Source: a virus
Virus record (IMG/VR): IMGVR_UViG_3300042898_001876
Location: 1 to 21,423 of that record
Strand: one strand, 5' to 3'
DNA length: 21,423 nucleotides
Part shown: positions 6,125 to 12,355 of the stretch, one piece after another
How the letters are laid out: each line of letters begins with the position of its first letter
How positions within the stretch are numbered: the first letter of the stretch is position 1
Made by a program: the position numbers and the translations under genes
The notes under the pieces: model-generated
Databases searched by the model: none
What the model was told of the DNA's origin: nothing
The model's input: the letters and a program-made list of their open reading frames with translations, nothing else

Positions 6125-6219
6125 TTATAACAGCAGTTTGGCAAAATACCGCCACAAACTTTTGTGCTTAAATCAAACATTCTGCAAGGCGGTACTTCGC
6201 CAAGCTGCAAAACGTTATC
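6125..6219 (-). repeat. attC-like palindromic element 2
   Basis: It has the same plan as the element at 5194-5294: ATAAC (6127-6131) with GTTAT (6214-6218); GCAGTTTGGC (6133-6142) with GCCAAGCTGC (6199-6208), with one G-T pair; 4/4-nt internal loop; TACCGCC (6147-6153) with GGCGGTA (6188-6194). The same 1-nt A and 5-nt AAAAC asymmetry is present. The inner stem sequence is unrelated to that of element 1 but still fully self-complementary. The 40 or so bases beside the conserved end (AATCCG..CCAGC and beyond) are also similar in the two copies. Confidence 0.6.
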
Positions 6220-6220
6220 T

Positions 6221-6291
6221 GAATGACTTATCATACCTTATCGGGTATAATTATAGTTAATGAATGATATATCGTACCCCTTCGGGTATAA
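6221..6291. repeat. Imperfect 30-bp direct repeat, two copies
   Basis: The copies are 6221-6250 and 6262-6291 (41-bp period, 24 of 30 positions equal). Both start with GAATGA and end with CGGGTATAA. Each copy contains a small hairpin (TACC...GGTA in the first, TACCC-CTTC-GGGTA in the second). They lie between the attC-like element and the stop of the next gene. They may be regulatory sites, remnants of the same recombination system, or RNA hairpins ending the upstream transcript. Confidence 0.45.
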
Positions 6292-6321
6292 ACCACACAA
6301 AACAGCGTATATACTCAACCG

Positions 6322-6714
6322 TTATACCCCCACCCTTTCGCCAAGCTGCACAAGTTGTTTTTCTATTTCGGGGCGAAGAGTTTTTTCTACAAAGTCATCA
6401 ATATTATAGGTAAACTCATCTGCTTCGTATGCTTTTTCGGGGGGTACTTCTTTCTTATTGGCGTATATTTTATCAAGCATAAGTATCACATAGTCAATTT
6501 TATGGAAAGCATCCATAACATTCTTTGCTGTATTCCTTGTTTTAAAGAACTGCATATTCTGTGAAATGAAATCTCTATCGTGTTTCGCAGCTTTTAATAA
6601 AGCGTGAATCCTTACGAAGCTAAAGGATATTACCTTTACTTTTTCCTCCCACTCCTTGTCAATTCTTTCTGCTTGCTTACGCATAGCTAAACTTAACTCT
6701 TCTTTGCTTTCCAT
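6322..6714 (-). CDS. Unknown 130-residue helical protein
   Basis: A charged, almost wholly alpha-helical protein (repeated E/K/R with heptad-like leucines), soluble, with no cysteine-rich motif or known catalytic pattern. It starts 50 nt after the primase-helicase stop on the same strand, in an A/T-rich context. Its stop lies inside a GTTATAC sequence similar to the unit boundaries further left, so it may be the last ordinary gene before the cassette-like region or part of it. Function not recognised. Confidence 0.6.
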   Translation of the reverse strand: MESKEELSLAMRKQAERIDKEWEEKVKVISFSFVRIHALLKAAKHDRDFISQNMQFFKTRNTAKNVMDAFHKIDYVILMLDKIYANKKEVPPEKAYEADEFTYNIDDFVEKTLRPEIEKQLVQLGERVGV

Positions 6715-6764
6715 AATTTTTACAAATGTTTAATTTATTATTGATTTATTTAATTAAAATGTGA

Positions 6765-8600
6765 TTAAAAAGGCGCAACATCATCATCATATTCTTCCTC
6801 AACATTAAATGATTCAAGTTTCAAACTTGGTTTAATGGTTTTATTTGAAAATTTTTCCGTGTCCTTTAAATTAGACTGCTCTACTATTGGTTTTGTTACG
6901 GTAGATAAAACTCCTAAATTTTGTGTTCTTTTTAACCATGATGAATTATCTGAACCTTTTGTTTCTAAATAATATCTTCCGTTTTGTAATTGGTATTTTA
7001 AATCAATAGCTCCCGTTTCGCCCCAATGATTAAATTTTATTTTTTGAATTATCATTGTTGTTACATTGGTGTCAAAATTTCTATAAATACAAATACCCAA
7101 ATCGGCTTTGTTATAAAAATTTGCAGAACCGCTTATATCATAAAGACTTGGAACTTCAAATCTTATTCCATCTTTGTCTTTTTTCATCTTTGTAGGATGT
7201 GCAACTAAAAAGCAATGTACATTATTAAGTTCACAGAAATCTGCTAATTTATCTAATTCCTTGCCAACATAAGACGTACTATCGTCTTTATGCTCTAATT
7301 TATTCCAAGCGTCTATAACAAAAAAATCAATACCTTTTAATAAAATTAACCTTTTAACACTACTAAGTATTGTATCTAATGTAAAATCTTTTTCAGGCTT
7401 TATAAACCAAAACTTATCATTAAGGTATTCTTTAACATCGCTCATTTCATCATACGTCATTTTATTATACCCATCCCAAGACTTTCCTATATAAAGCCTT
7501 GCCAATTTACTAAAATGTAATTTTGTAGGTTTATTTTCGGGGGAATAAAAAGCTCCTGTCCATTTTTCGGTTAGATTCAATCTCGTAATAATATAATCAA
7601 GTGCTGCTGTTTTTCCATGTGAGGGTATTCCCGTAATTACAGATATATACCCTTTGTGAAATGAAACTAATTTGTCAATTTCTTCTACTCCTATTTTAGC
7701 TCCAACGGGCAATCCATTGTAATAAAAGTCATCAATATCATCATTAAAATCTTCTATCGTAAAAGCACCCTCTATTGGAAACTGATATTTTTTAGATATG
7801 CAGTCCATAACTTCTTCTGTTCCATATTTTTGCAAACAATCATTAGCATCCTTACAATCATTAAAAGTTATAAAATCACAATTCTCCTTGCCAAACCTTG
7901 TAGCAATAGCATCTCTAAGCATTCTACCTGCAACATCATTATCGGTTGCAATATGAAACCTTTTTAAATGCGATATTTCGTCATAACTATTCTCTATGTA
8001 TGTTAGGTTATTACTATTCAAATTTGCTCCATTAGGAACGCTTAAAACATTAAATATTCCACATTGGTATAAAGACAAGCAATCTATTTCTCCTTCAACA
8101 ATATAACAATCTTCAAAATTTTTAACAGAATCTAAATTGTAAAATATCAATTCAGCGTCTTTATGTAGTTTAAAGTTTTTTGCACCATCCCTATATTTTA
8201 TATTTATCAATTCATCATTCCTAAAATACTGAAACATACATACATTTTCTTCCTTTTGGGTTTGAGGCATCCATTCTTTTTTATCTACTATTTTAAAATG
8301 GTTTAATGTTTCTTGATTAATACCCCTGCTTTCAAACCATTTAATTAAATTTTCACTTGCTCCTGTTTTGTTTGAAGCTATTGGTTTTATATAAGTTTTT
8401 GTTTCTATTTTAAACTCATTAGGTAACCCCCCCTTCCAACCACAATGATTACAATGCCATATTTTTTTATCTAAATTTACACCTAAACACTTTTCTTTTT
8501 TCTTTTTTCGGGTGTGCGAACATTCGGGGCAAATAGCAACTACCTCCCCTTTATATTTATTATTTGGAATATCTATCCCATAATCTGAATATGCTTTCAT
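6765..8600 (-). CDS. Bifunctional primase-helicase (CHC2-like zinc finger, Toprim, DnaB-type helicase)
   Basis: The protein has 611 residues with three domains as in T7 gp4. A zinc-binding domain has C24-x2-C27, C38 and C50-x2-C53 (CPEC, CNHC). A Toprim fold has E169-G-E (VEGEID) and D220-x-D222 (ATDND). A RecA-type hexameric helicase has Walker A GIPSHGKT at 324-331, Walker B VID at 428-430 and VAHPTK at 466-471. It would unwind the template and possibly make RNA primers. Whether priming is active is uncertain, because no separate RNA-polymerase subdomain was confirmed. It overlaps the initiator gene by 4 nt (ATGA), so the two are coupled and probably form the core replisome of the element. 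Confidence 0.92.
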   Translation of the reverse strand: MKAYSDYGIDIPNNKYKGEVVAICPECSHTRKKKKEKCLGVNLDKKIWHCNHCGWKGGLPNEFKIETKTYIKPIASNKTGASENLIKWFESRGINQETLNHFKIVDKKEWMPQTQKEENVCMFQYFRNDELINIKYRDGAKNFKLHKDAELIFYNLDSVKNFEDCYIVEGEIDCLSLYQCGIFNVLSVPNGANLNSNNLTYIENSYDEISHLKRFHIATDNDVAGRMLRDAIATRFGKENCDFITFNDCKDANDCLQKYGTEEVMDCISKKYQFPIEGAFTIEDFNDDIDDFYYNGLPVGAKIGVEEIDKLVSFHKGYISVITGIPSHGKTAALDYIITRLNLTEKWTGAFYSPENKPTKLHFSKLARLYIGKSWDGYNKMTYDEMSDVKEYLNDKFWFIKPEKDFTLDTILSSVKRLILLKGIDFFVIDAWNKLEHKDDSTSYVGKELDKLADFCELNNVHCFLVAHPTKMKKDKDGIRFEVPSLYDISGSANFYNKADLGICIYRNFDTNVTTMIIQKIKFNHWGETGAIDLKYQLQNGRYYLETKGSDNSSWLKRTQNLGVLSTVTKPIVEQSNLKDTEKFSNKTIKPSLKLESFNVEEEYDDDVAPF

Positions 8601-9214
8601 CGTGGAAATGTAATTTTAAAAGGTTCAACTGATTTTATTTTATTTTCTTCTTTCATCCATACGGCAATCATTTTTGATTTCCAATTAACTACTTGTTTAT
8701 TATTAGAATCTTTCCATTCTAAATTTTGATAATAATTGAATGCTGTTTCTGCTGTATGTTTACTATATCCTTTTTCTACAAAATAAGTAGTTACTTCTTC
8801 AATAGTTGGAGGGGTAAATTCTACCCTTTTCTTATTTGTTTTTAAAACTTTGTTTTTATATATGACATCTGTGTCACCCTCCCTCCTGACAAGATTGTCA
8901 CCACCCCCTGACATCTGTGTCACCCCTGCTTCTATTATTATTAACGCCCTAAATTTAACAGAACCGTCTGAATTTAAGTTAATTACACGATTAAGTATTT
9001 TTTTCTCTTCTAACTCTTGTAAATCTCTTTGAATTGTTCGCTCTTCGCAGTCAAAACATTCTGAAAAATGTTTGTTAGAAGCCCAACAATATCCTTTTTC
9101 ATTACTCATGTTAGAAATCATAGCTACTAAAATCTTTTGGCGTGGTGTTATATCTTTTCTATAAAGTATAGAAGCTGTTAAAACTGCGTATTGATTTTTA
9201 TTAAACTCATTCAT
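8597..9214 (-). CDS. Replication initiator with N-terminal winged helix
   Basis: The start at 9214 (MNEFNKNQ) is preferred over the ATG at 9241, which lies inside a leader hairpin. The 205-residue protein has an N-terminal winged-helix domain (about residues 1-85, with NMSNEKGYCWASNKHFSE and EERTIQRDLQELEEKKIL typical of HTH_36 proteins), a low-complexity linker (about 92-125) and a C-terminal helical domain ending in EWKDSNNKQVVNWKSKMIAVW, as in phage replisome organisers. The linker DNA contains three palindromic iterons that the protein probably binds. The primase-helicase follows directly. Initiation of phage replication is the likely role. Confidence 0.75.
   Translation of the reverse strand: MNEFNKNQYAVLTASILYRKDITPRQKILVAMISNMSNEKGYCWASNKHFSECFDCEERTIQRDLQELEEKKILNRVINLNSDGSVKFRALIIIEAGVTQMSGGGDNLVRREGDTDVIYKNKVLKTNKKRVEFTPPTIEEVTTYFVEKGYSKHTAETAFNYYQNLEWKDSNNKQVVNWKSKMIAVWMKEENKIKSVEPFKITFPR
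8863..8922. repeat. Three iterons inside the initiator gene: candidate replication origin
   Basis: TGACA-N4-TGTCA occurs at 8863-8876, 8887-8900 and 8909-8922. The first and third are identical (TGACATCTGTGTCA); the middle one has AGAT in its centre. On the minus strand each is preceded by GG. Periods are 24 and 22 bp, roughly two helical turns. An AT-rich stretch (8823-8862) adjoins the array and could melt. Iterons inside an initiator gene define the origin in lambda-type phages, so this is the best origin candidate in the window. Confidence 0.68.
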
Positions 9215-9227
9215 ATAAACAAAAACC

Positions 9228-9293
9228 CCCCAACAATACAAAGGCAGTCCGAGAGTTGCGTAGATGCAAGCTTAGGCAATGTATTGAAAGGGG
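9228..9293 (-). promoter_or_regulatory. Structured 5' leader of the initiator gene
   Basis: CAATACA (9234-9240) pairs with TGTATTG (9280-9286). A run of C (9228-9231) pairs with GGGG (9290-9293) across a small internal loop, and TTGC/GCAA form an inner stem. The hairpin ends about 13 nt before the start at 9214, so it could limit translation or be the target of an antisense RNA or protein. It is not a recognised riboswitch class. Confidence 0.4.
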
Positions 9294-9331
9294 AATTATT
9301 TTTAATGTCTTCATAATCTCAAACTGCGGTA

Positions 9332-9362
9332 CAAATATAACCCCCGAAACAATAAATACAAA
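9332..9362 (-). promoter_or_regulatory. Bacteroidota-type promoter of the replication genes
   Basis: On the minus strand TTTG (9359-9362), exactly 19 nt, then TATATTTG (9332-9339) is a perfect match to TTTG-N19-TAnnTTTG. Transcription should begin near 9327, giving a leader of about 110 nt before the initiator start at 9214. Confidence 0.75.
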
Positions 9363-9368
9363 TGTTAT

Positions 9369-9632
9369 TTACAATAGTTCAATTTCTTTTTTTACTTCTG
9401 TCCAATATCTATATTCAGTTTCATTTTTATAAGTATGCCATAATAAATCTATTATCTCATTAACTGCTATTAATGCACATTGTTTAGCTAATCTATTTGT
9501 CCAATCTTTATCCCAATCATTAAAAATCAGTTTACTTTCTTTATAATATTCTACTTTTTCAGTGTAAGGTTGAGGTGTTTCTCTCCAAAATTTACCAAAT
9601 AACTCTTTTGCTTTTTCTTGCGGATTACTCAT
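9369..9632 (-). CDS. Small phage protein of unknown function
   Basis: An 87-residue helical protein with the pattern K-A-K-E-L near the N-terminus, then AKQCALIAVNEIIDLL, and a C-terminal YWTEVKKEIELL. I recognise this pattern from unnamed small proteins common in Bacteroidota phages, but no function is established to my knowledge. Its start overlaps the end of a membrane microprotein gene by 8 nt, and its stop lies just beyond the replication promoter. Confidence 0.65.
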   Translation of the reverse strand: MSNPQEKAKELFGKFWRETPQPYTEKVEYYKESKLIFNDWDKDWTNRLAKQCALIAVNEIIDLLWHTYKNETEYRYWTEVKKEIELL

Positions 9633-9729
9633 AATATTTTTTTATTATCGGTTTTAAAGTTATTATCAATACCCACACATGAACAAAAACTATTATTATT
9701 TTTATAAATATTGTTTGATGGTCGTGCAT
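9625..9729 (-). CDS. Membrane microprotein, 34 residues
   Basis: A short ORF starts 3 nt after the MazG-like gene's stop and overlaps the next gene's start by 8 nt (ATGAGTAA), the tight packing expected of a real gene. It encodes a short polar N-terminus (MHDHQT), a hydrophobic helix of about 20 residues rich in I and V, and a basic tail (KPIIKKYYE). It would be a single-pass membrane peptide. Its function is unknown, and it is one of several such microproteins in this operon. Confidence 0.55.
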   Translation of the reverse strand: MHDHQTIFIKIIIVFVHVWVLIITLKPIIKKYYE

Positions 9730-9732
9730 ATT

Positions 9733-10125
9733 TTAATCCCCCCTTGTTTCGTTGTATTCTACTTTCTCGGTCATTACTTGTTGCCAATCAATACCGAAGT
9801 GTTTAGCCATTGAAAAGCATACAAGCATGATGTCTATTAGTTCTTTGTCATCAATATCTTCAAAATAACCATCGTTTGTATGGCTATTTTTAAATTCTTT
9901 GACCTCTTCATCTATCTTTTGAAGAAAATCATTTAAAGTTTTCTCCATTGTTATCTGCCCTCTTTTGATTTGAGCAGCATAATTGCGATTTATTAGTTCT
10001 TGGATGTCTGTTTTATTTTCCATTTCTTTTGCTTGTTCACATTTTTCTTTAAGAGTTGAACTATAAATACCTAATGCTTTAAATTCATCTACTAACCATT
10101 CTACTGCTGTTTGTTTATTTTCCAT
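9733..10125 (-). CDS. MazG-like nucleotide pyrophosphohydrolase with N-terminal small-protein module
   Basis: The start at 10125 (MENKQTAVEW) follows a strong GGAGGTAA; a longer form from 10167 would begin inside the preceding gene. The C-terminal half has the all-alpha NTP pyrophosphatase signature E-E-x-x-E (EEVKE, 73-77) and, 17 residues later, E-x-x-D (ELID, 95-98), which bind magnesium. Such enzymes hydrolyse (d)NTPs or alarmones such as ppGpp. The first 35 residues (EWLVDEF...EQAKEM) match the N-terminus of the adjacent small protein, so the protein looks like a fusion of that module to MazG. Confidence 0.75.
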   Translation of the reverse strand: MENKQTAVEWLVDEFKALGIYSSTLKEKCEQAKEMENKTDIQELINRNYAAQIKRGQITMEKTLNDFLQKIDEEVKEFKNSHTNDGYFEDIDDKELIDIMLVCFSMAKHFGIDWQQVMTEKVEYNETRGD

Positions 10126-10330
10126 CTTTACCTCCGTATGTTTCGTTGTAGTATTGTTCCGCATCATCTAATATTAAAGCAGGATTTTCAGATGCTTCAA
10201 TATAGGTATCAATTATCTGCTCCTTGTGCATTTCTTTGGCTTGTTCAAGTATATGCTGCCCACTTGACTTATCAAACCAAGTTGAAGTTAGTTGTTCATA
10301 TAGCCATTCTGTGGATGTCTGTTTACTCAT
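10115..10330 (-). CDS. Small protein sharing the N-terminal module of the MazG-like protein
   Basis: A 71-residue soluble protein with STEWLYEQL near the start, LEQAKEMHKEQ in the middle and an acidic tyrosine-containing tail. Similar unnamed proteins are frequent in Bacteroidota phages. It starts 6 nt after a GGAGG sequence located in the last codons of the preceding gene, overlaps that gene by 4 nt and overlaps the next by 11 nt. Function unknown. Confidence 0.68.
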   Translation of the reverse strand: MSKQTSTEWLYEQLTSTWFDKSSGQHILEQAKEMHKEQIIDTYIEASENPALILDDAEQYYNETYGGKDGK

Positions 10331-10569
10331 TTGTTACCTCCAATTATTACTTTATTAATTCTTGTAATCAATTCTGTTAAATCATTTACATCGTCTATGC
10401 TCCAACCTGTGTTGGTTTTTAAAACGTAAAAACAACCTTCATCATTATCTATACCAAGTGAAGATTCACATTCTATGGTTAAAATCTCATATATGTCTGT
10501 GGTACTATTACAATTACCTTCTTGTACAAATGTAAATGAACATTTTTCTAATTTTGGTTTATCACTCAT
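10327..10569 (-). CDS. Unknown 80-residue protein
   Basis: An acidic protein with cysteines at residues 10, 20, 34 and 46 and predicted mixed alpha/beta structure (YEILTIECESSLGIDNDEGC, then VNDLTELITRINKVI). A GGAGG lies 6 nt before the ATG, inside the end of the preceding gene, which it overlaps by 8 nt. No family was recognised. Its place in a run of small overlapping genes upstream of the replication genes suggests an early accessory or host-takeover function. Confidence 0.6.
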   Translation of the reverse strand: MSDKPKLEKCSFTFVQEGNCNSTTDIYEILTIECESSLGIDNDEGCFYVLKTNTGWSIDDVNDLTELITRINKVIIGGNK

Positions 10570-10822
10570 TTGTTACCTCCACTTTGCTGTATAGATACTT
10601 TATATTTTCTACGATTTGGCGTTTATCAAAAGATATTCTTGTTTTTTCTTTTTCTATCTCAGCCACAATTTCGGGGATATGATTGTACAAATCCCCGTAT
10701 TTGTGGTTTCTAAGTTCTTCGCACCTTACCAAGTAATCATCTATTTGATTTTGTTTCTCTTGAATACTATTCAAAAGAGTAGTTAAGTTTTCGTTAGCCA
10801 TTGCGATTTCTGTTAGGTTCAT
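10562..10822 (-). CDS. Coiled-coil protein of unknown function
   Basis: An 86-residue protein rich in E, K, N and Q with heptad-spaced hydrophobic residues, including NLTTLLNSIQEKQNQIDDYL and EIVAEIEKEKTRI, so a coiled coil is likely. It has no membrane segment. An alternative start at the second methionine (MANEN, residue 8) is possible. It overlaps the upstream gene by 4 nt and the downstream gene by 8 nt. Function unknown. Confidence 0.6.
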   Translation of the reverse strand: MNLTEIAMANENLTTLLNSIQEKQNQIDDYLVRCEELRNHKYGDLYNHIPEIVAEIEKEKTRISFDKRQIVENIKYLYSKVEVTNE

Positions 10823-11049
10823 AGCGTTATAGTATTAATTTTTTCGTGATGTAATAGTTCTTCTTCTGCTACCTCATAATAAGTAGCTATTAGTTTAAGA
10901 TTATCGAACTCGGTTAGCTTTGGGCTTTTACCCCTTATCCAATTAGTAGCTGTTAATAGCGTAACTCCGTTAAGTTCTGCGATAAGATTTCTTATTCGAG
11001 AATCGTTAATCATCAACCTGCTGTACTTATCGTTTATGGTTGTCTTCAT
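10819..11049 (-). CDS. Small HTH (Cro-like) DNA-binding protein
   Basis: The start at 11049 is preferred because its ATG overlaps the preceding stop by one base (TAATG). The 76-residue product contains a helix-turn-helix-like stretch: IRNLIAELNGVTLLTATNWI then KLTEFDNLKLIATYYEV, the usual recognition helix and third-helix pattern of small phage regulators. It probably binds an operator and controls early or lysogeny genes. No target site can be assigned with confidence. Confidence 0.55.
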   Translation of the reverse strand: MKTTINDKYSRLMINDSRIRNLIAELNGVTLLTATNWIRGKSPKLTEFDNLKLIATYYEVAEEELLHHEKINTITL

Positions 11050-11294
11050 TAGATTAATCCCCCCCACGAAATCATATACCTATCGGTGTACCCCACTTTA
11101 AAACCTCTTGCTCTTAGACTTTCTAAATGCCTATCGGTTAGTGCTTGAGATGGTTGAAGCATAACGATATTAGCAAAGGGTGCTGTTTCTTTAATAAGAA
11201 GATTAACAGCATCTATTGAAACATTTTCTTTACTTTCCGAAAAGATTTCTCTTGCTTCTTCGGCTGTTATATTTGTTATATTTGTTAAATCCAT
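11049..11294 (-). CDS. Small phage protein of unknown function with leaderless-type start
   Basis: An 81-residue protein ending in a short segment, LRARGFKVGYTDRYMISWGG, that resembles the ends (GFKV...Y.ISW) of many small phage proteins of unknown role. The N-terminal half is an acidic helix (AEEAREIFSESKENV). Its ATG comes 4 nt after a TACATTTG promoter element and shares 15 identical bases (ATTTGCATTATGGATT) with the integrase start region. It heads a run of overlapping small genes. Confidence 0.65.
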   Translation of the reverse strand: MDLTNITNITAEEAREIFSESKENVSIDAVNLLIKETAPFANIVMLQPSQALTDRHLESLRARGFKVGYTDRYMISWGGLI

Positions 11295-11298
11295 AATG

Positions 11299-11306
11299 CA
11301 AATGTA
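11299..11306 (-). promoter_or_regulatory. Promoter -7 element with start codon 4 nt downstream
   Basis: The minus-strand TACATTTG fits TAnnTTTG. There is no TTG at the usual 17-23 nt upstream, so the promoter is weaker than the others or needs an activator. The spacing to ATG (CATT) is the same as at the integrase gene. Confidence 0.45.
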
Positions 11307-11340
11307 TTATTTTTTAATGATTACTAAAATTAAAATGTGA

Positions 11341-11409
11341 TTAATCTGTGAGTCTATCCATTATAAATAATATGATAGCAACGATAAATATTGTATATCC
11401 AAGAACCAT
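11341..11409 (-). CDS. Membrane microprotein, 22 residues
   Basis: The ATG follows the preceding stop directly (TAAATG), and the product is almost entirely one hydrophobic helix (GYTIFIVAIILFIM) with a short polar end (DRLTD). No other coding fits this gap. The coupling and the hydrophobic composition support a real membrane peptide, but at this length chance cannot be excluded. Confidence 0.45.
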   Translation of the reverse strand: MVLGYTIFIVAIILFIMDRLTD

Positions 11410-11577
11410 TTAGTCTAATCCCCTTTCTGCTGCAATTCTTTCAGCTTTATCTTGTTGTGCTTGTCTGATAAAATCTCTTTCATCAGATTGGTCTTCTTGT
11501 TGTTCTCTGCGATACCTTTTGGCTTCAAGCCTTTGAAAGTTTTCGTCAATTTCGATTTTGATTGTTTCTATTTCCAT
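11410..11577 (-). CDS. Highly charged 55-residue protein
   Basis: A short gene fills the gap between two others. It encodes a very charged helical protein (RLEAKRYRREQQEDQSDERD and RQAQQDKAERIAAERG). It overlaps the upstream gene by 10 nt. It may be a coiled coil or a nucleic-acid-associated peptide. The family is not recognised. Confidence 0.55.
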   Translation of the reverse strand: MEIETIKIEIDENFQRLEAKRYRREQQEDQSDERDFIRQAQQDKAERIAAERGLD

Positions 11578-11717
11578 GTTATTTGTAATTTACTTAGTTC
11601 ATATTCTAAAATAGTTTTAAGCCTTGTATAATGGCTTTTTGGTACTTTTATGTGTAATGAAACCGTTGGTTCGCTGTACATATTAGGGCGACCTCTTTTC
11701 TTTTTTTTGTCTTCCAT
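11568..11717 (-). CDS. Small basic DNA-binding protein, ribbon-helix-helix-like
   Basis: A 49-residue protein with a basic N-terminus carrying KKKKRGRP (the RGRP core is also that of AT-hooks), followed by a beta-strand-like stretch (TVSLHIKVP) and a helix (HYTRLKTILEYELSKL). This order is that of small Arc/CopG-type regulators. It starts just after the KilA-N gene's stop and overlaps the next gene by 10 nt. It is probably a regulator of the small-gene operon, though this is inferred from composition and fold pattern only. Confidence 0.5.
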   Translation of the reverse strand: MEDKKKKRGRPNMYSEPTVSLHIKVPKSHYTRLKTILEYELSKLQITWK

Positions 11718-11719
11718 AA

Positions 11720-12337
11720 TTAAAACTTCCTATTTTTGTTATTCCAAATTTTTCTTAATTCTTCTAGTAGTTGAGGATATGTTGTAATGTAACCCATATC
11801 AATAGCAAAAGCTAATTTGGTTTGCAAGTCATTAAGTTCTTTTAATTGCTCTTGTGTAGCTATTTGTCTTAGGTTTTTACCGCTTGTGTTAAATATAATC
11901 CATTGCAAGGCAACTGCAACTTCCGCAAAATCATATCCTTTTAACTTAACTCCCGAAGCAGATAATACTCTATAATTATCCCCTGCATCATTCCTTTCTT
12001 TTATCAATTCGTCATAGACAAATCTCAATACTTGTACTTTAAATGTAGGGTTAATCCACATGGCAAAATCAATAAATAAAAGAGGGTTCATCCAAGTACC
12101 TTGACTTTTATTCCCACCCTTAATTACCGATACGACTTTTCTTGTTTCGGCTGATTCTAAGGCTGTTATAAATTCTTTTGTAGCGTCAAGTTTAAGAAAT
12201 GCCGAAACATCTTTCCTTGTTTTTTTAGTAGTATTCCATTGCTTTAAGAGGGCTGTTGCATTGAACATTCCGTCATGTGTTCTTTGATGAACAATTAAAT
12301 CACCCATTTTACGTTCCATTGTTACTGATGTTTTCAT
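11720..12337 (-). CDS. KilA-N domain protein
   Basis: A 205-residue protein with an N-terminal KilA-N DNA-binding domain: DGMFNATALLKQWN near residues 22-35, a middle region with FLKLDATKEFI, and the signature GTWMNPLLFIDFAMWINPTF followed by VQVLRFVYDELIKERNDAGDNYR. The C-terminal third is helical and of unknown role. KilA-N proteins act as phage antirepressors or regulators of lysogeny and host functions. The gene has its own promoter, with repeated AATCAATTG sites further upstream. Confidence 0.85.
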   Translation of the reverse strand: MKTSVTMERKMGDLIVHQRTHDGMFNATALLKQWNTTKKTRKDVSAFLKLDATKEFITALESAETRKVVSVIKGGNKSQGTWMNPLLFIDFAMWINPTFKVQVLRFVYDELIKERNDAGDNYRVLSASGVKLKGYDFAEVAVALQWIIFNTSGKNLRQIATQEQLKELNDLQTKLAFAIDMGYITTYPQLLEELRKIWNNKNRKF

Positions 12338-12355
12338 ATTTTATATATTATGCCA

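Noticed and set aside
6037-6234. 65-codon minus-strand ORF upstream of the second methyltransferase
   Set aside because: It lies entirely within the attC-like palindrome and its flanks, its product has no protein-like pattern, and the hairpin structure explains the sequence.
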